Assembly: GCA_009797885.1 (NCBI GenBank)
Contig: WNKP01000019.1
Location: forward strand, 19,726-83,725
Source of the DNA: Flavobacteriaceae bacterium GF1
Lineage (GTDB): Bacteria; Bacteroidota; Bacteroidia; Flavobacteriales; Flavobacteriaceae
DNA: 64,000 bases
Direction of reading: 5' to 3'
Shown here: in pieces, positions 17,901 through 24,448 of the stretch
Position numbering within the stretch: the stretch's first letter is position 1
How the letters are laid out: each line of letters starts with the position of its first letter
Notes under the pieces: generated by a model
What the model was told of the DNA's origin: nothing
The model's database searches: none
What the model saw: only the letters and a program-made list of their open reading frames with translations
Translations under genes and position numbers: made by a program

Positions 17901-18369
17901 AAACCTCAATGGTAAAATTACCGTCAAAATCGGTGACCACTCCGGTTAGACTGCCCTTTACAAGAACGTTCACCCCTGGAATGGGAGTCCCCACATCATC
18001 GACTACGGTTCCCCTAAGGCTTCGTTTTTGCAAAGATTTCCGAACGGAAATGTTATCACCGGAAATTTTATAGACAAGACCTGCCTTATTGCTGATATCA
18101 TCAAGGATGGTCTTTACGGTTTCATCCTGATAGGATAATGAGAATTTTCGTTCATCGTTCAAGATGTCCTCGGAATACCGAAACAAGTATGAGGTCTTAT
18201 TTTCAATCTGTTTGAATATCCCGTCTATCGTTTCACTTTCCGCTTCCAGGCTTATTTTAATATTTTCAATATGGGAAGCCTGGGCGCAAAGGGAGATGCT
18301 AAAAAGTAGCATTGTTATACAGAACTTATAAATGGCCAGTTGTTGCTTGCCATAATAGGTGGTTTTCAT
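14926..18369 (-). CDS. SusC/RagA TonB-dependent transporter with STN signalling domain
   Basis: A 1147-residue outer-membrane transporter. After the signal peptide, residues about 33-95 form an STN domain (ESETIDGIFKQIENKTSYLF, ETVKTILDDISNKAGLVYKI). A carboxypeptidase-like regulatory domain follows at about 116-200 (GTPIPGVNVLVKGSLTGVVTD). The SusC signature VIVYGYGTGTKEKFNGAVSKV, a plug to about 320 (DAASAAIYGSRASNGVI) and a long barrel complete it. An STN domain normally contacts a FecR-type anti-sigma factor, and the gene next upstream encodes one, so substrate binding should induce this operon through the ECF sigma factor. Confidence 0.95.
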   Translation of the reverse strand: MKTTYYGKQQLAIYKFCITMLLFSISLCAQASHIENIKISLEAESETIDGIFKQIENKTSYLFRYSEDILNDERKFSLSYQDETVKTILDDISNKAGLVYKISGDNISVRKSLQKRSLRGTVVDDVGTPIPGVNVLVKGSLTGVVTDFDGNFTIEVSSGDILVFSYLGFTTTEVSITDQSELRVTLNENVDQLQEVIVYGYGTGTKEKFNGAVSKVETEKLNTFSSANFEQALAGNVSGVQIIGNGKNPGENSVIQIRGLNTLTAGTNPLIVVDGNPLSEGSSFSSINNQDIASINILKDAASAAIYGSRASNGVILITTKKGKQGDLKVTYDTYYGFQDRIDNFQLADAYDTALFDFDARNFGYVSGGPGRSIDDDNATRDANGGGKRSRVQPFLQGYLDGQPGLTNTNWTDAVFRTARQQNHFVNLSGGTEKTDYSVSFGYLDQENIIISSDYKRYTTNFQLNSQVSDRVRFGITSNISLVNSNPTGERGWSSHDAGRNRQPDPAYAIVLMHPYYPIFNADGSFAIANQIDDNNDNWDGPISENVVAKAELTDFFERRLRVFGNTYLEIDLYDGLRFKTSFGGDYNTIFSEFFAPSDIGNYRTPVANNLAVAFENNDRRENYITENLLTYNKTFGKHTFDALLGFSYQQESFFRTRLESNNFADDNLRNIAGATNPSSVPERSKWALTSYFSRLQYDFDGRYSLSGSFRRDGSSRFGANTKFGNFASLSAGWVLSNETFFPEDGLVSFAKLRASWGQTGNNQIGDFASIALVEPDNYVIDNQLTPGSFIRTSPNPDLSWETNTALNLGVDFGFLNNKLFLTAEYYNSKTEDLLLEVPVPQQSGFENSLQNIGELENRGFEFEIRGNNFQLGELRIGFNANLTTNENEVLALYGDQDQFIETRGGMGFLTKVGQSIAEFYAYDIIGVYRSQAQLDAETVTPLAGTEVGDYVVRDVNGDGQITPDDRTTLGQYNPEFTYGFGISLNYKGFDLNAQFTGIEGRKVTDNMLYDAESGEGFFVPTQYYVDNYFSDRNPDGFFRRPDFSSFSSAGRLTRASSLSVYDADYFRLRSIQIGYSFQPSITEYLGINSLRLYVTGNNIFNITDFRGYNSDGITATSNEAQTLTRGFINSTSPLTRFMALGLNVKF

Positions 18370-18418
18370 ATGTTTGTAATTAGAGAGATTTAATCGCTTA
18401 AGTAAATTTCTTTGTTCT

Positions 18419-18449
18419 GGGTTGGGACCATTGCACTTGGTCCCGACCC
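18419..18449. repeat. Intercistronic hairpin between anti-sigma and SusC genes
   Basis: GGGTTGGGACC (18419-18429) pairs with GGTCCCGACCC (18439-18449) with a single G-T position and a 9-nt loop. On the minus-strand transcript no T-run follows. It may be a processing or stability element separating regulator from transporter expression rather than a terminator. Confidence 0.55.
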
Positions 18450-18465
18450 TTCTTTTTTGGTTGGG

Positions 18466-19440
18466 CTATTCTATTTTTTCATAGGGATTGGGTTTTAGTG
18501 TTATCTCGTTGGTTTTTTCGTTTTTGCTGTAGGCAAAGTTGGTCATGAAGGCCAGATCGCTTAGGACGGTATCCAAGGGTTCATTTTTGTAACGCGCGCG
18601 TATCCTACTTTTCAATAAAAGGGTATCGGGACAATTGATCTTGACACCGTATTTGCGTTCCACATTTTTGAGTACCTGCCCCAACTCCATATTTTCAAAT
18701 TGCAGTACGTTATTCCGCCAGGCAATGCCCATCCCCGAATCCATTTTTACTTTTTGAAAGGTACCCGATTCCGGGTCCAATACGGATCGTTCATTTTTAA
18801 TCAGCTGGATTTTGGCACTGGACCTGGGATGTGATACTTCTACCTTTCCCGTTTGTACGGTTACGCTGGAGGGTTCATCAGCATAGCAGTACACATCAAA
18901 AGAGGTCCCCAGCACCTTAACGTTAAGTTTTCCGGTTTCAATGATAAAAGGTTTTGAGGGGTCCCTGACCACATCAAAAAAGGCATTGCCCACCAGTTGC
19001 AATCTTCTGGATTCAGGTGAAAAATCCTTTGGATATGAAATTGAGGAGCCGTGGTTTATCCATACCTTGGAACCATCGGGCAGTACCACCTGTTCTATCG
19101 TTTTTCCGGAGGCCACTTCAATCGTAATGATCGTGTCCCTGTTCCTTAAATAAAGAAAAAGCGACAGCCCAATTAAAATCAGCACACTTGCCGCAATTCG
19201 ATACCCTTGAAATGCCCTTTTTCGCTTTTGGGGCAACCCAAGCTCTTCCAACAACCGTTTTTTGGCGTGTTGTATCTCATCGGGGCCGGTCTTAAAATCT
19301 TTGGAAGCACCCCAATCCGCATTAAAAATGCGGTCCAATTCGGCATCCTTGTTGTCAATGGCCTTGATCAGTTCTTGCTTATCCTTACTAGTGGCTTTGC
19401 CACTTTGGTATCGTCTCCAAATTTCCTTTATGGATGCCAT
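18466..19440 (-). CDS. FecR-family anti-sigma factor
   Basis: A 324-residue inner-membrane regulator. The cytoplasmic N-terminus (about 1-75; IWRRYQSGKATSKDKQELIK) would hold the sigma factor. A single membrane helix lies at about 82-98 (ASVLILIGLSLFLYLR). The periplasmic FecR domain follows (TIEQVVLPDGSKVWINHGSS, FDVVRDPSKPFIIETGKLNV, VLGTSFDVY), then a C-terminal DUF4974-type domain (LQFENMELGQVLKNVERKYGV). It should relay the state of the STN domain of the adjacent SusC to the ECF sigma factor encoded upstream. Confidence 0.92.
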   Translation of the reverse strand: MASIKEIWRRYQSGKATSKDKQELIKAIDNKDAELDRIFNADWGASKDFKTGPDEIQHAKKRLLEELGLPQKRKRAFQGYRIAASVLILIGLSLFLYLRNRDTIITIEVASGKTIEQVVLPDGSKVWINHGSSISYPKDFSPESRRLQLVGNAFFDVVRDPSKPFIIETGKLNVKVLGTSFDVYCYADEPSSVTVQTGKVEVSHPRSSAKIQLIKNERSVLDPESGTFQKVKMDSGMGIAWRNNVLQFENMELGQVLKNVERKYGVKINCPDTLLLKSRIRARYKNEPLDTVLSDLAFMTNFAYSKNEKTNEITLKPNPYEKIE

Positions 19441-19537
19441 AGGTAATTATATCTTGTATTGGGTATAGCCTTAAAAACCAGGGAGCACCCTAAAAAAGGG
19501 TATTAACATAATGTTAAGAAAATGTTTTATAAGGGCA

Positions 19538-20089
19538 TCAGAACAATGGGAACAACAGGAGCCAGGCAAAATCCTTCAAATCCTTTCGTAGGGCCGTTAA
19601 GGCCTTATTCATGTAGTTTTCAACGGTTTTGGGAGAGATATCCAATTCCAGGGCCACTTCTTTGGTGGACATTCCCTGCTGGCGTTTTAACGTAAAAACG
19701 GCCTTGGGCTGTGGGGGTAGTTTATTTACGGAAGATTGTATCCTTTTTTCGTAGTACCGTAGATCGATAAAATCCCCTGGTGCCAGGGACGGATCCTGTA
19801 TATCGGCATTATTGGCATCAATTTCGTCACTAAGTTGTTTTCTTAAGGCTTTTAGCGCGTAATTTTTGGCAATGGTAAGGACATAGGCATCAAAGGACCT
19901 GGTAAGGTCAATGGCCTCCCTTTTGTTCCATAAGGTGATAAACGTCTCTTGAATGACGTCATCGACGCCAGCCCCTAAATTTTTTGAACGCAAAAAAGCC
20001 TTGATTTTTGGTTGATAAAGCTCGAAGAGCTTACTAAAAGCCCGAACATTTGAGTTTTTCAATCCAATTACCAATAGCTTTGTATTCAT
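19538..20089 (-). CDS. ECF RNA polymerase sigma factor (FecI-like)
   Basis: A 183-residue sigma-70 family factor with region 2 (AFSKLFELYQPKIKAFLRSK, DDVIQETFITLWNKRE) and region 4 (LPPQPKAVFTLKRQQGMSTKEVALELDISPKTVENYMNKA, split here only by reading). It lacks region 3, as ECF factors do. It starts the sigma/anti-sigma/SusCD/phosphodiesterase gene row, with FecR 97 bp downstream, and should direct transcription of the SusC operon when released. A 14-bp palindrome lies about 105 bp upstream of its ATG. Confidence 0.93.
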   Translation of the reverse strand: MNTKLLVIGLKNSNVRAFSKLFELYQPKIKAFLRSKNLGAGVDDVIQETFITLWNKREAIDLTRSFDAYVLTIAKNYALKALRKQLSDEIDANNADIQDPSLAPGDFIDLRYYEKRIQSSVNKLPPQPKAVFTLKRQQGMSTKEVALELDISPKTVENYMNKALTALRKDLKDFAWLLLFPLF

Positions 20090-20194
20090 TGTAAGAAGCG
20101 TAGTGCCAAGTAATTATTCGGAATGAAAATTAATAAAAAAGGGCATTGGCGCTTCGCCCATAAAAAAACATAACTTTTAATTAATCCATTTGCG

Positions 20195-20208
20195 GGTTAT
20201 GCATAACC
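20195..20208. promoter_or_regulatory. Perfect 14-bp palindrome upstream of the sigma gene
   Basis: GGTTATGCATAACC is self-complementary. With a 3-base bulge (GCG) on one side the symmetry extends to CCATTT/AAATGG. It lies between the lacI-type terminator and the sigma gene, so it may be an operator for sigma-gene transcription. No binding protein can be named. Confidence 0.4.
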
Positions 20209-20298
20209 AAATGGCTCATTGGGCGCAAACCGAAGAAAAGGGGTTCCGGTCAAATTAAGTATTGCTGAATTCTACAAATACGGGTGTATCCGAGTTGT

Positions 20299-20331
20299 AA
20301 AAAAAAGCCCATCAGTGCAGAAGGACGGCTT
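20299..20331 (-). terminator. Terminator of the GH26-like/PhyH/dehydrogenase/LacI gene row
   Basis: Read on the minus strand, AAGCC (complement of 20327-20331) pairs with GGCTT (complement of 20305-20309), followed by eight T (complement of A 20299-20306). It begins 3 bp past the stop of the LacI gene. Confidence 0.55.
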
Positions 20332-20333
20332 GC

Positions 20334-21359
20334 CTATTCCAGCTTTAAGGTGGAATCGCGGACCACAAGGCTTGTTCGTATGGTTTTGGTCTCAAATGGG
20401 TCGTTGGAGTCTTTATGTTCTATTCGATCGATCAATATCTTGGCTACCGTTTCTCCAATATATCGGCCATGTTGACTCACCATGGTTATGGCGGGCGTAA
20501 CGTATTTGGAAAGTTCGCCATTGGTAAATCCTATGATGGAGATGTCATTGGGCACATGGTATCCCCTGGATTTTACAATGCTCATCACCTTGACTGCCGT
20601 AATTTCATCAAGGGCCATAATACCATCGATTTTTTTATAGTTCAGTAAAAGGGACAATGTCAATTCCAGATCTTCCGAGGAATCCGTGGCCTCCACCAGT
20701 TTGTCATCAAAAGGGATATTGTTCTCGGCCAATGCTTTTTTGTATCCCTCGATCCGCAACCTGCTTATAACGGAATCCACAATAGGGGTGACGATCGCAA
20801 TGGTACTGCAACCCGTTTGGATAAAAAATTTCGTCGCCTTATAGCCCGCTTCAAAATCATCCACGATGACCTTGTCGCAAGCAATTAAATTGGTGACCCG
20901 ATCAAACATGACCAGGGGAATTTGATTTTCTGATAATTCCCTCAAATGTTCGGCGTGGTGGGGCAATTCATTCTCTTCGGCCGCAGAGGAAATGATCACA
21001 CCGTCCACGGAACCATTGCTCAATAGCTCCAACGTTTTGGTTTCCTTTTCCAAAGATTGGTTGGTAATACAAGTGATGATGCTATATCCTTTCTCATCGG
21101 TTACTTTTTCAATGCCGTATATGACCTGGACAAAAAAATAATTGAGAATATTCGGGATGACCACCCCAATGGTTTTTGTATTTCTATTGATAAGGTTCAG
21201 CGCAACTTTATTGGGTCTGTAGTGATGTGCCTTGGCATATTCCCGAATTTCACCTTTGAGCTTTTCACTTATTTCATAACTGTCGTTGATCGCTTTTGAA
21301 ACCGTGGATACGGAAACCTTAAAATGTTTTGCGATGTCTTTAAGTGTAAGCTTGGACAT
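20334..21359 (-). CDS. LacI-family transcriptional regulator
   Basis: A 341-residue regulator. The N-terminal LacI helix-turn-helix is intact (LTLKDIAKHFKVSVSTVSKA, hinge to about residue 60: YRPNKVALNL). The rest is a periplasmic-binding-protein-like effector domain (TIGVVIPNILNYFFVQVIYG, GVIISSAAEENEL, PLVMFDRV, IGFTNGELSKYVTPAITMVS). It is the last gene of a four-gene row with carbohydrate functions and is the best candidate to control the xylose/xylan genes. A LacI-type site with central CG lies upstream of the SusC gene at 38349-38364. Confidence 0.92.
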   Translation of the reverse strand: MSKLTLKDIAKHFKVSVSTVSKAINDSYEISEKLKGEIREYAKAHHYRPNKVALNLINRNTKTIGVVIPNILNYFFVQVIYGIEKVTDEKGYSIITCITNQSLEKETKTLELLSNGSVDGVIISSAAEENELPHHAEHLRELSENQIPLVMFDRVTNLIACDKVIVDDFEAGYKATKFFIQTGCSTIAIVTPIVDSVISRLRIEGYKKALAENNIPFDDKLVEATDSSEDLELTLSLLLNYKKIDGIMALDEITAVKVMSIVKSRGYHVPNDISIIGFTNGELSKYVTPAITMVSQHGRYIGETVAKILIDRIEHKDSNDPFETKTIRTSLVVRDSTLKLE

Positions 21360-21377
21360 AATGGATATAAATGGGTT

Positions 21378-22361
21378 CTAAACCTCGAACGGGAATGTAA
21401 TCCCCGAATTTAACCGAATCCGATCGACTATCCCGATGAGGCCGAGGGAATTTTGATGGCTCCATTTTGCGCTTTCCAGCTTTTTGTTCCGTATACATTC
21501 ATGGACTTCCGCTACCTCATGGGTAAATCCCTTGCCCTTTGTAGGGAACTCATGGAATTGGCCGGTACCCTTGGTTACCAGCTTAAACCCCTGTGTTTCA
21601 TGCCAAATGGGTGCGATATAGATTTCGCCTTTTTCACCACATATTTTTGCCTTCATATCCGTATTGTTGGCAAAGCCACTATATAAAACCGACTGTGCAT
21701 TTTCATATTGAAACAGCATCGAGGTCTGAATTTCCGCCCCGTTGCCATGGAACTGGGATCTTGCCAATATCTCCCGTGGTTTTCCGAGCAGGAAATAGCT
21801 CAAAAAAACAGGATACACACCCATGTCCAAAAGGGAGCCTCCCGCCAGGTCTAAATTCAATAATCGGGATTGTGGGTCGTCGTCCAATTTATAGAAGGTG
21901 AATTCGGCATTAATGTACCGTAGCTTCCCTATTATTCCTTCGGAAACGAGTTCTTTGATCTTCATGATGGACGGGTTGAACCGACTCCAAAAGGCTTCCA
22001 TAAAGAAGACCTTGTTCCTTTGGGAAGCGTCCACCATTTGCCTGGCCTCAGTGGTATTGATGGCAATTGGCTTTTCACATAACACGTGCTTTTTATGGTT
22101 CATAGCCGCAATGCTAAACTGACAATGGGTATGGTGTAGCGTGGCAACATACACCACATCCACATTGGCATCGTTGAATAGTTCTTGGTATGAGCCATAG
22201 GCTTGGGGATTGCCAAATTCCCGGGCAAAGCTTTTTGCCCTTTCCCTATTGGTGGATGCAACGGCCACCAATTCTGCGTCGTGAACAAGTCTTAAATCCT
22301 CGGCAAACAACTTTGCGATTTTGCCCAGGCCAACAATGCCCCATTTTATTTTTCTGTCCAT
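21378..22361 (-). CDS. Gfo/Idh/MocA-family NAD(P)-dependent sugar dehydrogenase
   Basis: A 327-residue oxidoreductase with the Rossmann motif GIVGLGKIAKLFAEDL, the family block KHVLCEKPIAINTTEARQM with the conserved EKP, and FMEAFWSRFNP, which is usual in the branch near dihydrodiol and D-xylose dehydrogenases. The C-terminal half is the predicted beta-sheet substrate domain (EFTFYKLDDDPQSRLLNLDL, GGSLLDMGVYPV). D-xylose oxidation fits the neighbourhood but is inference. It starts 17 bp after the PhyH gene stop. Confidence 0.85.
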   Translation of the reverse strand: MDRKIKWGIVGLGKIAKLFAEDLRLVHDAELVAVASTNRERAKSFAREFGNPQAYGSYQELFNDANVDVVYVATLHHTHCQFSIAAMNHKKHVLCEKPIAINTTEARQMVDASQRNKVFFMEAFWSRFNPSIMKIKELVSEGIIGKLRYINAEFTFYKLDDDPQSRLLNLDLAGGSLLDMGVYPVFLSYFLLGKPREILARSQFHGNGAEIQTSMLFQYENAQSVLYSGFANNTDMKAKICGEKGEIYIAPIWHETQGFKLVTKGTGQFHEFPTKGKGFTHEVAEVHECIRNKKLESAKWSHQNSLGLIGIVDRIRLNSGITFPFEV

Positions 22362-22378
22362 GTTTTGAATCCACCTAT

Positions 22379-23080
22379 TTATTCCCGTTCCTCGATGATT
22401 TCCGAGGTTGAAAAACGATACCTCATATTTCGGTATACACAGATATCGGTAATCGTTTCGGGGGTACCCATGGGTACTGCCCTAAAATTAGTGGAAATTC
22501 TATCTTTTTTCACGGGCATTACGCCATGAAAACAATGCCCATGCAAGAAAATAACGGTTCCCTTCTTGGGTTGAAGGACCAATTGTCCGTCCAGAGCTTC
22601 GTGAGGGTCGCCCACAGGAAGTACTCCTGCTTTATGTGTTTTGGGCATAATCACGATTTCGCCTCCGGTCTCGTTGGTGATATCCTGGGTATACACCAAA
22701 CGATTGAGGTTGTATTTAAAGGGGTCTTCCGGCGGACAATCCTGGTGCCATGCCTGACCTTTGCTTCCCGCTTTTGAAAACATCATCATACAGTAAAGGT
22801 TGTTCCATCCATTTTTAAGGATGGCATCCGTAATTTGATTAAAAACGATATCCTTATCTATGCCATCAAAACCGCCTGTACCATCCCGATAAGGAAACCA
22901 GGGAATGACCTCTACCGAGGATTTCGAGATAAACTCCTCCGTATGTTCCCAACTGGGGTCCGTCCCGTAATGGAACGCTATTTTTTCATGGTAGGCATCC
23001 ATTAAAGCATCGTCAAAAAACTTTTCAAAGATGACATACCCCTGGTCCCAAAAGGTGTCATGGATTTTTTTAAGGTCCAT
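22379..23080 (-). CDS. Phytanoyl-CoA dioxygenase (PhyH) family protein
   Basis: A 233-residue Fe(II)/2-oxoglutarate-dependent oxygenase. The iron triad can be read as His112 and Asp114 in WHQDCPP with the distal His in FLHGHCFHGV (about 182-185), and an Arg in STNFRAVPM as the likely 2-oxoglutarate contact. The family acts on diverse small molecules and the substrate is unknown. It lies between a GH26-like hydrolase (10 bp) and a sugar dehydrogenase, so it may remove a methyl ether or other modification from a glycan-derived sugar; this is inference. Confidence 0.8.
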   Translation of the reverse strand: MDLKKIHDTFWDQGYVIFEKFFDDALMDAYHEKIAFHYGTDPSWEHTEEFISKSSVEVIPWFPYRDGTGGFDGIDKDIVFNQITDAILKNGWNNLYCMMMFSKAGSKGQAWHQDCPPEDPFKYNLNRLVYTQDITNETGGEIVIMPKTHKAGVLPVGDPHEALDGQLVLQPKKGTVIFLHGHCFHGVMPVKKDRISTNFRAVPMGTPETITDICVYRNMRYRFSTSEIIEERE

Positions 23081-23090
23081 TTTTTCGGTT

Positions 23091-24218
23091 TTAGTGATTG
23101 TTGTAAAGGCGGTCGTATAAATCCTCCGAAGACAGGATAAATGGTGCTTTTGACGTCCGTTCGATCCACCGTTTGCTGATGGAATCGTTTATATGCAAGC
23201 GGGCATCTATCCCTTTAAAAGTGGGGTTTTCCACCCACATGGGATGGGAATCCCAATGGCAATTGATATAGTGTACGGCTTTGACCACATCGGCATTTTC
23301 CGCAATGGCATTGAAGAAGGGCAAGAACCATTTTTGCCAGGCTTCCTCCGCCTGTTCCGGATTGCCCAATTGGGTCTCTTTGGTCAATCCGTACAATTTG
23401 CCCCCATAATCCGAAATGGTAGGGGTGGCTTCCGCAATAAAAACGGGCTTTCCCTTTTTCCGGGCAAACTCAAACATCTCAATTTCCTTCCAACGGTTAA
23501 AAAAGGACACTCCGCACCAATCCACATAATCGTCACCGGGGTACCAACCTTCCAAATGTTCCTGGCCCGAAATGAATCCCGTGGATTGCCAAACATAGGC
23601 GGTATTGGTAACCCCTTTGGCACGCAATCGGTCCACTATCCTTTTATAGGCAACAATGGTGGTTTCCCGGTCATAATGATTCCAGGGATCCCCATCAAAT
23701 TCATAGGCTATCCGCAAAAAAACGGGACGCTTTCCCAAGGATAATAAAAAATCCCCGAGCCTATCGATATAGGCATCATGTGTACCATCGGCCACTTTCT
23801 CCTCATTATTGACAAACTGGAGTCCTATGGCCATGGCCATATTTGAATAATCCGGATCCTCATGTTGTAAGGTGGCATTGTAATCGCTGTCCCCCCAATC
23901 ATGGGTATCAAATAGTCCGTCCAGTCCCTCCTGAACACGTCCAAAGGAGTTTCCTCCGGGATTGATATTGGTGTACGTGGTCCATCCGGCGGGTTTGGTG
24001 AAATGATCAAGATAGCCGTCATTGTAGTTTTCAAGACCTCCAACAGCTTCCAATTCCTGCCCCACGAATAGCAGTACCCCTTCTTTGGGTTCAAATTTCG
24101 CCAGTTGCCTTTGTACGTTTTCTTCTTCCGTAGGGATGGTATCGCTTTTTTCCTGTTTCCTTTCCGTACAGGAAAGTAAAAGGGCAAGACCAAAAAAAAT
24201 GAATCCTTGTTTTTTCAT
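23091..24218 (-). CDS. GH26-like (beta/alpha)8 glycoside hydrolase lipoprotein
   Basis: A 375-residue lipoprotein (lipobox LALLLSCTE). The catalytic region reads KRPVFLRIAYEFDGDPWNHY, with the probable acid/base Glu173, then TNTAYVWQSTG and YPGDDYVDWCGVSFFN, and GKPVFIAEATP with the probable nucleophile Glu263. The ~90-residue spacing and strand order fit clan GH-A family 26. That family includes beta-mannanases and marine beta-1,3-xylanases. With xylA, xylB and a GH43 nearby and no GH10 or GH11 in view, it may supply the endo-activity. The exact family needs a profile search. Confidence 0.68.
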   Translation of the reverse strand: MKKQGFIFFGLALLLSCTERKQEKSDTIPTEEENVQRQLAKFEPKEGVLLFVGQELEAVGGLENYNDGYLDHFTKPAGWTTYTNINPGGNSFGRVQEGLDGLFDTHDWGDSDYNATLQHEDPDYSNMAMAIGLQFVNNEEKVADGTHDAYIDRLGDFLLSLGKRPVFLRIAYEFDGDPWNHYDRETTIVAYKRIVDRLRAKGVTNTAYVWQSTGFISGQEHLEGWYPGDDYVDWCGVSFFNRWKEIEMFEFARKKGKPVFIAEATPTISDYGGKLYGLTKETQLGNPEQAEEAWQKWFLPFFNAIAENADVVKAVHYINCHWDSHPMWVENPTFKGIDARLHINDSISKRWIERTSKAPFILSSEDLYDRLYNNH

Positions 24219-24281
24219 GATGGCTACTTTTTAGTTTTTTGATTCCACGTGTGTTCCATTATTTAAGTTTTGTCAGCAAAA

Positions 24282-24307
24282 GCATCTCGACTCCGCTCGA
24301 TGTGACA
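24282..24307. repeat. Interspersed repeat of the TCGACTCCGCTCGA type
   Basis: The core TCTCGACTCCGCTCGATGTG with flanking TGTCA (24271) and TGACA (24303-24307) forms an imperfect hairpin. Similar extragenic elements with a CGACTCCGCTCGA core are scattered through many flavobacterial genomes. It lies in the gap between the GH43 and GH26-like genes. Confidence 0.45.
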
Positions 24308-24388
24308 GGAAAATCAATTACTGACACAATCAAGGATATGCATTTAGCTTTCTTTTAGTAGGATGAAACCCAGGATGACCCCATACGA

Positions 24389-24418
24389 ACGAAATGGTTT
24401 TCCCTGGTCTGCCAGACC
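24389..24418. promoter_or_regulatory. Possible operator region upstream of the GH26-like row
   Basis: GGTCTGCCAGACC (24406-24418) is an odd 13-bp palindrome. Directly before it, ACGAAATGGTTTTC (24389-24402) resembles one half of the LacI-type site at 38349. The stretch lies in the 230-bp gap that precedes the GH26-like gene and should hold its promoter. Nothing else is recognised in this gap apart from the interspersed repeat. Confidence 0.35.
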
Positions 24419-24448
24419 GATATTTTGGATTAAAACCTGGCTTCATAC

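Noticed and set aside
20205..20214. AACCAAATGG resembling the TetR operator core at 170 and 225
   Set aside because: Only a half-site with different flanks; it belongs better to the GGTTATGCATAACC palindrome.
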